A DNA stretch of 64,000 bases from Selenomonas sputigena_A (GTDB lineage: Bacteria > Bacillota > Negativicutes > Selenomonadales > Selenomonadaceae): contig NZ_CP194411.1 in the NCBI RefSeq assembly GCF_051603425.1, positions 248,001-312,000 of the forward strand. Direction: 5' to 3'. Each line of letters starts with the position of its first letter. The first letter of the stretch is position 1. Positions 17,688-25,614 of this stretch are shown here, in pieces. The notes beneath the pieces are model-generated. The model was not told where the DNA came from, searched no databases, and was given only the letters and a program-made list of their open reading frames with translations. The translations under genes were made by a program, and so were the position numbers.

Positions 17688-17936
17688 TTATTCCTTGATC
17701 GTGTCGAAATACGCAGCGATATCTTCGATTACTTTGTCCATCCCAACGCCCGTGATAAACGGCAGTCCTGGGAAACGCTGTATTCCCCGAAGCACGGAAT
17801 CAGAAATCGTTGTCGTCGGCACCACAACATGCGGCAGAAAAGTATCCAGCTTTGCAGGGACATCCAAAGCATTACACTCTACCACATCTACATCATATCC
17901 CTTGTCATTGAGCATCTGACGCATTTTTATTGACAT
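17688..17936 (-). pseudogene. 5'-truncated PTS EIIB of the galactitol (GatB) type
   Basis: The frame encodes 82 residues that align with the part of GatB-type EIIB after its active site: IKMRQMLNDKGYDVDVVECN, then PHVVVPTTTISD and GLPFITGVGMDKVIEDI. GatB proteins begin with about 20 more residues holding the phosphorylated cysteine loop (ACGxxxATST type). These are missing: a TGA stands directly before the ATG at 17936 and the DNA upstream is unrelated and A+T-rich. There is no ribosome site. It is probably the tail of a deleted galactitol-type PTS operon, keeping its terminator, next to the existing glucitol-type PTS. Confidence 0.7.
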
Positions 17937-18033
17937 TCACGGTATAATATACTTATTGAATATATACCTTATTGCTTCAACGATGTGCAACTTACAATAC
18001 ACAACATCTTCGTCAGAAAGGATTACACTCTTC

Positions 18034-18462
18034 ATGAAATCATTTTCCATCTTGCAAAACAGCGAAATCATGAATGCCCTTCGAAATCATCATAGACAGT
18101 ACCTTGTAGGAACTCTCCAAAACCCACAAGATCTTAATCATATTTCAGATACAGAAATTGAAGTCGGTATTACTTCATATCAGGAATGGGCGATTGAACC
18201 AACACATTTTCACACACGAAATACCGAATATATGTATATGCTTGAGGGTGAAACAAAGTACCTTAATTTGGAAACAGGCGAGGAACATCATTTTACGCAG
18301 GGAGATTTCTTTGTTATACGAAAAAATATTCGTTATGCACAAAAATCTCTGCCTCATACCAGTCTGATTTTCTTTAAGTATCCAGGGGGAAATGATAAAG
18401 TTATTACAGAATTAGATGAAAAAACTCGTTCTTGGTTAGCTTCTTGGCAAGCCGATATTTAG
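18034..18462 (+). CDS. Small cupin-domain protein
   Basis: A 142-residue single-domain cupin. The barrel motifs are visible: PTHFHTRNTEYMYMLEGET (HxHx3-4Ex6G type metal ligands) and FTQGDFFVIRKNIRYAQK (GDxxxIPxx type), with a conserved-looking SLIFFKYPGGND end. A metal-binding sugar or oxalate-type role is possible but not assignable. Its base composition is plainly more A+T-rich than the flanking housekeeping genes (25 G+C in one 60-base line), suggesting acquisition. The start at 18034 follows AGAAAGGA; an upstream Met at 17956 lacks support. Confidence 0.82.
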   Translation: MKSFSILQNSEIMNALRNHHRQYLVGTLQNPQDLNHISDTEIEVGITSYQEWAIEPTHFHTRNTEYMYMLEGETKYLNLETGEEHHFTQGDFFVIRKNIRYAQKSLPHTSLIFFKYPGGNDKVITELDEKTRSWLASWQADI

Positions 18463-18497
18463 ACAAAATATCAGTTCTCTCCATAATCTATCAAAAC

Positions 18498-18548
18498 ATC
18501 AAAAGTTGAAAGCCCCAGGCAAAAAGCGTGGGGCTTTCAACTTTTGAT
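18498..18548. terminator. Bidirectional terminator between cupin and HAD genes
   Basis: Long perfect stem ATCAAAAGTTGAAAGCCCCA / TGGGGCTTTCAACTTTTGAT, with A and T runs on both sides. It ends the polyol operon (minus) and the cupin gene (plus). Confidence 0.85.
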
Positions 18549-18550
18549 AT

Positions 18551-19357
18551 TTAGACATGTGTCTTATCATATTCAACCAGCGCCTTGTAGATATCTCCCA
18601 CTCCATCAACAACAAAAGTTGCTTCGATACCATTGCTTTTCAAATCATCCACTGTCGATTCTCCTGAGAGAACCAGAATGGATGTAATCCCTGCATTAAC
18701 ACCTGTGCGAATATCTGTGTAAACACGATCGCCAACCATAGCAAAATCCTTCTGTTTAAATTTTTCACGTCTCTTGAAAGCGCAGGCGATAATCTCGGCA
18801 TTTGGTTTGCCAATGACTTTAGGAACTTTTCCCGTCGAGGCTTTGATGAGCTCAATCATCGAGCCAGTGTCAGGAATGAATCCATTCTCTACCGGACAGT
18901 TGAAATCCGGATGTGTCGCGATATATGTCACTCCATCACGTACAAAATCACATCCTTTACGAAGCTTTTCATACGTCAATGTCATATCAAATCCCAAAAC
19001 AACAAAATCAGGATTTTGATCTGTCAACGTAATGCCAGCCTTACGAAACGTCGCTTCAAGTTCCGGTGTCCCCATAAGATAAACGCGCGCATGTTCTTTT
19101 TGTTGGTTGAGGTAAATGACCGTTGCATCCCCTGATGTGAGCACATGATCCGCATCACATGGAATCCCCAAGTTCGTCATCTTCTTTACATAATGAGAAC
19201 CATCTTTAGAGGAATTATTTGTCAGAAAAAGATACTCCCTACCGCTTTCAATGATGTAATCCATGAACTCTTTCGCCCCAGGCAAGAGCACCTGCCCGAG
19301 ATTAATTGTCCCATCCATATCCAACAAGAAACAACGGATTTCTCCCATTTTCCTCAT
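18551..19357 (-). CDS. HAD-superfamily sugar phosphatase, NagD-like
   Basis: A 268-residue HAD class IIA phosphatase. Motif I is CFLLDMDGTINLG, motif II LTNNSS, the cap includes GTPELEATFRKAG, motif III VIGKPNAEIIACA and motif IV DFAMVGDRVYTDIRTGVNAG. It probably removes phosphate from a sugar or polyol phosphate, which in this operon could relieve build-up of PTS products; the substrate is inferred. ATG at 19357 has AAGGAGG six bases upstream. It is the last gene of the polyol operon. Confidence 0.88.
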   Translation of the reverse strand: MRKMGEIRCFLLDMDGTINLGQVLLPGAKEFMDYIIESGREYLFLTNNSSKDGSHYVKKMTNLGIPCDADHVLTSGDATVIYLNQQKEHARVYLMGTPELEATFRKAGITLTDQNPDFVVLGFDMTLTYEKLRKGCDFVRDGVTYIATHPDFNCPVENGFIPDTGSMIELIKASTGKVPKVIGKPNAEIIACAFKRREKFKQKDFAMVGDRVYTDIRTGVNAGITSILVLSGESTVDDLKSNGIEATFVVDGVGDIYKALVEYDKTHV

Positions 19358-19371
19358 ACCGAACCTCCTTT

Positions 19372-19728
19372 CTAGAAAATAACAATCTTGTCCCCTATGG
19401 TAAGAGCTTCTGGGGCTTCTTCGCCCTTGAGAGAGATTTGTCCAGGCAATTCGACATCTGTTCCGCCATGAAAGCAAAAGGTGCAATGACCGAGTTCTGC
19501 GAGTGTCTGCAAAGCCTCTTCTCCAATAGCTGTAATCACAAAATTTTTCTGTCCGAGAACAACTGTATCGCCAACTTCAATGTCCCCGCAAATCTCTCCA
19601 TGCGTATGCATAAAGCAAACTTCTGCCAAAACCTCATTTGGGGTATCACCAAAGATGATCAGATGGCCGCCCGCAAGCAAATCAGCGGCCATCTCACCAA
19701 CACGAATAACTTCAACTTCAAATTTCAT
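19372..19728 (-). CDS. srlB: PTS glucitol/sorbitol-type EIIA
   Basis: A 118-residue EIIA-Gut domain. Its start MKFEVEVIRVGEMAADLL, middle IIFGDTPNEVLAEVCFMH and HTHGEICGDIEVGD fit the family; the phosphorylated His is likely in the CFMHTHGE segment. It passes phosphate from HPr to EIIB. ATG at 19728 has AGAGGTGG upstream; a GTG nine bases earlier overlaps that site. It lies 12 bp after srlE. Confidence 0.92.
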   Translation of the reverse strand: MKFEVEVIRVGEMAADLLAGGHLIIFGDTPNEVLAEVCFMHTHGEICGDIEVGDTVVLGQKNFVITAIGEEALQTLAELGHCTFCFHGGTDVELPGQISLKGEEAPEALTIGDKIVIF

Positions 19729-19740
19729 GGCTTCCACCTC

Positions 19741-20730
19741 TTAGGCGAAGAGTCCAATACCAACAAAGTAGGCAATAACCACAGCGACAGGACCAGCAAT
19801 CGCACGGGAAATCAGAATGGCGGGCACACCAATCTCTACCGTTTCCGATTCTGCCTCCATCAGGCTCAAACCAACTGGGAGGAAATCGCAGCCAACTTGC
19901 GTATCAATCGCAAAGAATGCCGGCAGTGCAAAGCTCGGTGGAATAGCACCTGCCGCAATCTGTGTTCCAAGAAGCACACCGATAACCTGTGCAATAACAG
20001 CACCAGGCCCCAGAAGTGGAGAAAGCACTGGTAATCCGCAAATAATCGAGATTACGACGAGTCCAACGAGACTTCCCGCATAAGGAGAAATAGTCTGAGC
20101 AATGAAGTCGCCCAATCCAGTCTGAAGGATGATCCCAACAATCATGCTGACGAATGCCATAAACGGCAGAATCGTCTTAATGCACATATCGATGGTATCC
20201 CTGCCTGCCTGGAAAAAGATGTTGATGACACCGCCAGCAGCCTTACCAAACTTCGCCAAAAAACTTGTAGACTGTGGTGCTTGCTCCGGAACACTCGATT
20301 CCGTTTCGCTTTGTACAGAAGCAGCTGATGCAGCAGAAGTTACTGCAGCCTCTGCAGCCTCGCCTTCCAGTAAGAACATTGTATTTTCTTTCACATCAGA
20401 AACATAAATATCCTCGTGGATAAATTTCGCCATAGGTCCAGATTTACCAACAGGTGTAAGATTGACCGTTGGTATTCCCTTCTTTGGATAAATGCCGCAG
20501 CGAAGCGTACCGCCACAATCGATAACAGCTACGGCAACTTCATCATCAGGAACACCTGTCTTGAAACCGTCAACGACCTCTGCGCCCAGAAGTTGCCCCA
20601 GTTTCACAGCAACCGGACTCAATCCGCCGCCTGTAATGCAAACAACCTTCGTTCTCTTTCCTTCAACCTTTACTGTAAGCGGGCCGCCCCATCCATTTGG
20701 TCCCTTTTCTATTTTTACCAAATTTGCCAT
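19741..20730 (-). CDS. srlE: PTS glucitol/sorbitol-type EIIB (SrlE, with C-terminal membrane part)
   Basis: A 329-residue EIIBC-Gut protein. The cytoplasmic EIIB part (residues 1-170) begins KIEKGPNGWGGPLTV; the phosphocysteine is expected in VIDCGGTLRCGIYPKKGIPT. An Ala/Ser-rich linker (residues 130-165) leads to a membrane part with several hydrophobic segments (LPFMAFVSMIVGIILQTGLG; YAGSLVGLVVISIICGLPVL). Together with SrlA it forms the polyol channel and phosphorylates the substrate during entry. AAAGAGGTGCGAAA precedes the ATG. Confidence 0.93.
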   Translation of the reverse strand: MANLVKIEKGPNGWGGPLTVKVEGKRTKVVCITGGGLSPVAVKLGQLLGAEVVDGFKTGVPDDEVAVAVIDCGGTLRCGIYPKKGIPTVNLTPVGKSGPMAKFIHEDIYVSDVKENTMFLLEGEAAEAAVTSAASAASVQSETESSVPEQAPQSTSFLAKFGKAAGGVINIFFQAGRDTIDMCIKTILPFMAFVSMIVGIILQTGLGDFIAQTISPYAGSLVGLVVISIICGLPVLSPLLGPGAVIAQVIGVLLGTQIAAGAIPPSFALPAFFAIDTQVGCDFLPVGLSLMEAESETVEIGVPAILISRAIAGPVAVVIAYFVGIGLFA

Positions 20731-20776
20731 TTTCGCACCTCTTTCTTAGTTTTCCGCTGCATGGTTGAGATGAAAA

Positions 20777-21328
20777 TTATCCATGAATCGTATCATCGGT
20801 CAGAAGTTTGCTATTATTTTTCTTCAGCATATAAAGTGTGATACGTTCAGTGAGAAGCCCACGGATAAAGATGGCTATGACACCTGCCAAGAAATAGCGA
20901 ACTGCAAGTTCTGCCGTTGGCAGCCCCAGCGCAGCCACACCCTGTGCAATTCCCAGCCAAACAAAAAGTTCTGCTGGATTCGCATGTGGGAATAAACCTG
21001 TAATCGGATGACAAAAACTAATAGCAGAGTCCATATAGGCCGGCTTGTAGCGTTCCGGAAGAAAGCGCCCCAAGGTATAGGCCATCGGATTTCCCAAGAA
21101 GAACATCGCCAATACAGGAAGAACCGTATAGCGAAGCAAAATATTGCGGGCAGTAAATTTCGCAATAATGTTGATCCGTTCTTGTCCAATGATATTGATC
21201 AAAGCGTTGACAGCTGTAATCAACACGATAATCATCGGTAACATTCCTGTCACCATGCCAGTGAAGCTTTCACCGCCTCTCTGGAACAAAGAAATAAATC
21301 CTGCCGCCCAATTCCCTAACATTTCCAT
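20777..21328 (-). CDS. srlA: PTS glucitol/sorbitol-type EIIC
   Basis: A 183-residue EIIC2-Gut membrane protein. It starts with an amphipathic stretch (GFISLFQRGGESFTGMVTGM), then has four or so hydrophobic segments (LPMIIVLITAVNALINIIG; RYTVLPVLAMFFLGNPMAY; WLGIAQGVAALGLP; YFLAGVIAIFIRGL). The FCHPITGLFPHANPAE segment is typical. AGGGG lies upstream of the ATG. It is between gutM and srlE. Confidence 0.92.
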   Translation of the reverse strand: MEMLGNWAAGFISLFQRGGESFTGMVTGMLPMIIVLITAVNALINIIGQERINIIAKFTARNILLRYTVLPVLAMFFLGNPMAYTLGRFLPERYKPAYMDSAISFCHPITGLFPHANPAELFVWLGIAQGVAALGLPTAELAVRYFLAGVIAIFIRGLLTERITLYMLKKNNSKLLTDDTIHG

Positions 21329-21453
21329 TTGATAACAACCCCTTCTTTTTTAGATTTTTATGAAAACATTTCCTGTTTTCATAATAAGACAGGTGGGCAT
21401 GAAACATGCCCGAGGATCTTGTTGCATATCATAAGAAACACTCGATCGTGAAT

Positions 21454-21858
21454 TCACATCACCTCCAAAGGAACCGATGTATTACCCGCAATATCTTTCT
21501 TCTGGAGTTTTTCACGTATTTGTGTCAATGCTTGCTGTATTGCTTGTCTCTCATTTTTGCTCTTGAAGTCTCTATTGTAAAGCTCTTCAATCTCATAGCC
21601 ACAAAATTCTTTTTTTTCTCGGAATCGAGCGAATACACTGATACCCGACATCATGCGTGCGATGATAATCTTACCCGTCTCATCACTGACAAGCACAACG
21701 ACCTTGCCTGGGCCAAGCTTGCTTTTTTTGACGCCAAGACCAGGAATCCCCTTGTCTTTAACTTCGAGAATCGTTCGTTTGAAGTGGTTCATCTGTCGAT
21801 AAGCCATAAAAGACTGCAAGATGTAAAAAGCAACAAGAATAGCAACATATTTCCACAT
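21454..21858 (-). CDS. gutM: Glucitol operon activator protein GutM-like
   Basis: A 134-residue GutM/SrlM family protein. It has one N-terminal hydrophobic helix (KYVAILVAFYILQSFMAY) followed by a soluble part (GIPGLGVKKSKLGPGKVVVLVSDETG in three pieces) with the typical GISVFARFREKKEFCGYEIEEL. In enteric bacteria GutM supports glucitol operon expression; here it sits inside the operon before srlA. The N-terminal helix suggests membrane attachment. No GutR repressor is seen in this window. Confidence 0.88.
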   Translation of the reverse strand: MWKYVAILVAFYILQSFMAYRQMNHFKRTILEVKDKGIPGLGVKKSKLGPGKVVVLVSDETGKIIIARMMSGISVFARFREKKEFCGYEIEELYNRDFKSKNERQAIQQALTQIREKLQKKDIAGNTSVPLEVM

Positions 21859-21888
21859 AAACGTCAGCTCCTGATTTCAAAACGACTC

Positions 21889-23277
21889 TTATTTCTCTTC
21901 ATGCAAGAACGCATCAACTTTTTCCGCATACTTTTCGAGCATTCCTAAATCATGGAGGAGATTCAAGATCGTATACCGCTGGCGAACTTCGTGTGCTACA
22001 AGCACACTATTGTGAACAATCTCATCCGAAATCCCTACTTCAATGGGACGAAGCGGTGCTCCAGCTTTCTTCATGATATTTTCCACGACCGTATATGGTT
22101 GTGCCGATGCAGCAATCTCTTGAATTTTTGCTATATTCTCCTTAATGAAGGACAATCTTTTCAAGCGTAAATCCACATCATTGCGCTTATCCTTCGCTGC
22201 ATTCGCAATAATGCCCGGCGCAGCCTGTTGATAAAAGCATCTCATCTTATCTTCCCATGCTACCTGATCGAAGGCTCGAATTTCCTTTTCAGCATGTGCA
22301 AAATCAAAGTCTTTCTCTTTGGACAGCCACTCGTATATCTTTGCAATAATGATGCTCGTCAACCCAACCTTCGTGCCATGCAGCAAAGCCTCTTTCCCTT
22401 GGAAAAGAAACATTGTTTCCCAATAGTGGGACATGTGATGTTCTGAACCAGATGCCGGACGCGAATTACCGACATAGCTCATGGCAATCCCCGTACGAAT
22501 AAGGCCATCCATGATATCCTCGATACCCTCATCATCAAAATTTCCATCAGCGGGTAAGCGATTGACACTGTCAACACATTTCTCAATAGCCTTAACAGAA
22601 AGATGTGCTGACGGTTCGCAGAAGTATTCACCATTGATGAATTTGCTCAGATTCCAATCCGTCAATGCCGAATACTTGCCAATCATATCACCAAGACCAG
22701 CAAGAATCATCCTCTTAGGAGCTTTTTTCAGAATATCGATATCACCTATAATAACCTTAGGCAAATCACATCTGACACTCGATTTCAGATTGTTCAGCGT
22801 CAACGCTGACGTATCAGAAACAAAACCATCCATCGAAGGTGCTGTAGCCACAAGAATTTCCGGCAACTTCGTCTTACGCGCAACGAATTTCGTTACATCA
22901 TTGATAACGCCCGATCCCACTGCCAAAAGGAGATCTGTTGAATCCTCAATCTGAGCCAAAAGCGTTCCCAATGCCGCTTCATCCGGCACCAAACTAGCTT
23001 TTGTTTTATAACAATAGGCCGTGTAGCCGACGCCTGCTTCTTCAAGAATCTTGAGAACCTGTTCCCCTGCTGCAGCGAAAGTATTCGCGTCACTAATGAC
23101 AAGAGGTTTCTTGTAGCCGCGCTGTTTTACAACCTCAACAACGCGTTTTAAGGCACCCTTGGCAACAACGACTGAGTCAACATCCATGCAATGTTCCTTG
23201 CCACAAGAGCATTTCAGTGATACACCCAAAAGATCATTTAAGCCTAGCTGATCCACATTTTCCATTGATAAATCCAT
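21889..23277 (-). CDS. AraM/EgsA-like iron-type alcohol dehydrogenase (putative polyol-phosphate dehydrogenase)
   Basis: A 462-residue member of the glycerol-1-phosphate dehydrogenase branch of metal-dependent alcohol dehydrogenases. The NAD site is LAVGSGVINDVTKFVA; substrate-binding ATAPSMDGFVSDTSA and the metal-binding Asp and two His (GLGDMIGKYSALTDW; SGSEHHMSHYWE; HGTKVGL) are present. In this operon the likely substrate is the polyol phosphate made by the PTS rather than glycerol-1-phosphate; this is inferred from context. ATG at 23277 has GGAGG eight bases upstream. An N-terminal stretch of about 35 residues holds CSCGKEHC, a possible extra metal site. Confidence 0.85.
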   Translation of the reverse strand: MDLSMENVDQLGLNDLLGVSLKCSCGKEHCMDVDSVVVAKGALKRVVEVVKQRGYKKPLVISDANTFAAAGEQVLKILEEAGVGYTAYCYKTKASLVPDEAALGTLLAQIEDSTDLLLAVGSGVINDVTKFVARKTKLPEILVATAPSMDGFVSDTSALTLNNLKSSVRCDLPKVIIGDIDILKKAPKRMILAGLGDMIGKYSALTDWNLSKFINGEYFCEPSAHLSVKAIEKCVDSVNRLPADGNFDDEGIEDIMDGLIRTGIAMSYVGNSRPASGSEHHMSHYWETMFLFQGKEALLHGTKVGLTSIIIAKIYEWLSKEKDFDFAHAEKEIRAFDQVAWEDKMRCFYQQAAPGIIANAAKDKRNDVDLRLKRLSFIKENIAKIQEIAASAQPYTVVENIMKKAGAPLRPIEVGISDEIVHNSVLVAHEVRQRYTILNLLHDLGMLEKYAEKVDAFLHEEK

Positions 23278-23342
23278 GCTTTTGGCCTCCAATCACCACG
23301 AAAAGCATTGACAAAAATCAGGTGCGCCCGAGAGAATTGCAT

Positions 23343-23801
23343 TTACTTTCTCAAATGTTCTTGCTCCAATTCAATGATGCGCTGAACCTTAGGTTGGGAG
23401 CGTGACTTCTCCGAGAATTCCGCCTCGAGCCAAACATCGACAATTTTTTTGGCCAGTTCAACGCCGATGACGCGTTCTCCCAGGCAAAGAATCTGAGCAT
23501 TGTTGCTCATTCTTGCCCTCTCTGCCGAGAATGGATCGTGGCATACTGCCGCACGCACGCCGGGAACCTTATTTGCACATATGCACATACCGAGACCCGT
23601 ACCGCAGAAAAGAATGGCTCGTTTGTACTTTCCCTCGGCCACCGCATCCGCTACCTTGAAGGCAACATCCGGGTAGAGAATGACTTCGCCTGCGGCGGCG
23701 CCGAAATCGTCGCACTCAATCCCTTTCTCGTTCAAATACTTTATAATCTCGACCTTTAAATTATACGCCGCTTCATCACATCCAACAGCAATTTTCTCCA
23801 T
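23343..23801 (-). CDS. RpiB/LacAB-family sugar-phosphate isomerase
   Basis: A 152-residue isomerase of the ribose-5-phosphate isomerase B family. It keeps AVGCDEAAYNLKVEI, the catalytic cysteine in LFCGTGLGMCICANKVPG and the C-terminal CLGERVIGVELAKKIVDVW. Two usual histidines are replaced: the DH of the first motif reads DE, and RxHN reads RMSNN. This points to a tetrose- or pentulose-phosphate specificity other than plain Rpi, as known for erythrulose-phosphate isomerases of the same fold, but the substrate is not proven. ATG at 23801 follows GGGGGG. Confidence 0.85.
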   Translation of the reverse strand: MEKIAVGCDEAAYNLKVEIIKYLNEKGIECDDFGAAAGEVILYPDVAFKVADAVAEGKYKRAILFCGTGLGMCICANKVPGVRAAVCHDPFSAERARMSNNAQILCLGERVIGVELAKKIVDVWLEAEFSEKSRSQPKVQRIIELEQEHLRK

Positions 23802-23826
23802 AGATATACCCCCCGTCAATTTTTCT

Positions 23827-24774
23827 TCACATTTTCAAGCCTTCCCGTATCTGCTCATAGACCCCGACATCATCCAGCCTGTATTTTTTCAGCAGCTCCA
23901 CGGCCGGACCCGATTCGCCGAATACGTCGCGAACGCCGATGCGCAGGATGCGTTTTGGCGCTTTTTCGGACAAGAGTTCTGCCACCGCACCGCCGAGTCC
24001 TCCCAAGATGGAATGTTCCTCAGCTGTCACAACGAGCTTCGCATCCTTTGCCTTCGCCAAGACAAGCTCCTCATCCAGCGGCTTAATGGTATGGATGTTG
24101 ACGACACTTGCCTCAACATGCTGCTCTGCCGCAAGTTTTTCAGCCGCAGCAAGCGCCGGGGCGACCATAAGGCCTGTAGCAAAAACAGTGATATCGCCGC
24201 CTTCACGGAGCGTCTTGCCTTTGCCCCATTCGAAGCGATAGGAGGCGGGATCATTGACCGCAGGCACGGCAAGACGGCCAAAACGCATGTAGACAGGACC
24301 TTCGTGGGCGTAGGCGGCCTCTACCATTGCTCTCGCTTCCACATCGTCTGCCGGGCACATGACCGTCATGCCCGGAATCAAGCGCATGAGTGCAAGATCT
24401 TCCAAGCATTGGTGAGAAGCGCCGTCCTCGCCGACGGAAATGCCCGCATGGGTCGCCGCAATCTTGACGTTCAGATGCGGATAGCCGATCGTGTTTCTGA
24501 CCTGCTCATAAGCGCGCCCCGCCGCAAACATCGCAAACGTGCTTGCAAAAGGGATCCTGCCCGTCAGAGAAAGCCCCGCCGCTATACCCATCATATTAGC
24601 CTCAGCAATGCCGCAGTCGATATGCCGCTGAGGAAACTCCTTGCGAAAAAGACTCGTCTTTGTCGCTTCTGCAAGATCCGCATCGAGAACAATGAGATCA
24701 TCATGCTTCCTGCCGAGCTCCACAAGAGCATGGCCGTAGCTTTCACGCGTCGCGACTTTTTTCAGTTCCGGCAT
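23827..24774 (-). CDS. Transketolase, C-terminal subunit
   Basis: A 315-residue split transketolase subunit: pyrimidine-binding domain (LIVLDADLAEATKTSLF; HIDCGIAEANMMGIAAGL; FATFAMFAAGRAYEQVRNTI with the catalytic Glu) and the C-terminal domain (VVTAEEHSILGGLGGAVAEL). It works with the N-terminal subunit to transfer two-carbon units between pentose phosphates. The genes overlap by 13 bp, so the subunits are made together. A dihydroxyacetone synthase-type activity cannot be ruled out. Confidence 0.92.
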   Translation of the reverse strand: MPELKKVATRESYGHALVELGRKHDDLIVLDADLAEATKTSLFRKEFPQRHIDCGIAEANMMGIAAGLSLTGRIPFASTFAMFAAGRAYEQVRNTIGYPHLNVKIAATHAGISVGEDGASHQCLEDLALMRLIPGMTVMCPADDVEARAMVEAAYAHEGPVYMRFGRLAVPAVNDPASYRFEWGKGKTLREGGDITVFATGLMVAPALAAAEKLAAEQHVEASVVNIHTIKPLDEELVLAKAKDAKLVVTAEEHSILGGLGGAVAELLSEKAPKRILRIGVRDVFGESGPAVELLKKYRLDDVGVYEQIREGLKM

Positions 24775-25604
24775 AGTGCCCTGCCCTCCTCTTCCAGCTC
24801 TTCCATGGCCACACGATACTGCTCATCGTTCGGCGCACTTCCATGCCACGCCGCCTTGTTTTCCATAAAGGAAACACCCTTTCCCTTGACGCTTTGCAGG
24901 ATGATGGCCGTCGGCATCCCTTCCGTCCTGCGCGCCTCGTCGAAGGCCTTGCCCAAGGCTTCGAAATCATGCGCTGGAGCCTTAATAACATGGAAGTTAA
25001 ACGCTTTGAATTTATCGCCGATCGGATACGGCGAGCAAACATCTTCAACGAAGCCGTCAATCTGAAGCCCGTTGTTGTCCACGATGGCCACAAGATTTTC
25101 AAGATTGCGCGCCCCGGCAAACATCGCTGCTTCCCAGATCTGCCCTTCTTGAATCTCGCCGTCGCCCAAAAGCGCATAAGTGCGATAGCTGCGCCCGGAA
25201 AGCTTGGCCGACAGCGCCATGCCGACAGCCACAGAGAAGCCTTGCCCTAGCGAACCGGAGCTCATGTCGACGCCGGGAATGTGCTTTCTGTCCGGATGCC
25301 CCTGCAAATAAGAACCCGTATGGCGAAACGTCTTGAGATCTTCCACCGGGAAGAACCCGCGTTCCGCGAGAACGCCGTAATAGCCGGGAGACACATGGCC
25401 TTTGGAAAGAACAAAGCGGTCGCGCTCCTCCATATCCGGATTTTTCGGATCGATTTTCATTTCCGCAAAATACAGATAGGTAAGAACGTCCGCCGCCGAC
25501 AGAGACCCGCCTGGATGACCAGACTTCGCGGCATGGACGGCTTCGATGATGTTTTTGCGCACGCGGTTTGCCGCCTGCTTCAGTTCCTGGATTTCCACTT
25601 CCAT
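24762..25604 (-). CDS. Transketolase, N-terminal (thiamine diphosphate) subunit
   Basis: A 280-residue subunit with HAAKSGHPGGSLSAADVLTYL, FVLSKGHVSPGYYGVLA and the thiamine diphosphate motif LLGDGEIQEGQIWEA ending in VDNNGLQIDG. The ATG at 25604 has AAAGGACGGG just upstream and leaves 10 bp after transaldolase; longer starts (25658) would overlap that gene. With the C-terminal subunit it forms transketolase. Confidence 0.92.
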   Translation of the reverse strand: MEVEIQELKQAANRVRKNIIEAVHAAKSGHPGGSLSAADVLTYLYFAEMKIDPKNPDMEERDRFVLSKGHVSPGYYGVLAERGFFPVEDLKTFRHTGSYLQGHPDRKHIPGVDMSSGSLGQGFSVAVGMALSAKLSGRSYRTYALLGDGEIQEGQIWEAAMFAGARNLENLVAIVDNNGLQIDGFVEDVCSPYPIGDKFKAFNFHVIKAPAHDFEALGKAFDEARRTEGMPTAIILQSVKGKGVSFMENKAAWHGSAPNDEQYRVAMEELEEEGRALCRN

Positions 25605-25614
25605 CCCGTCCTTT

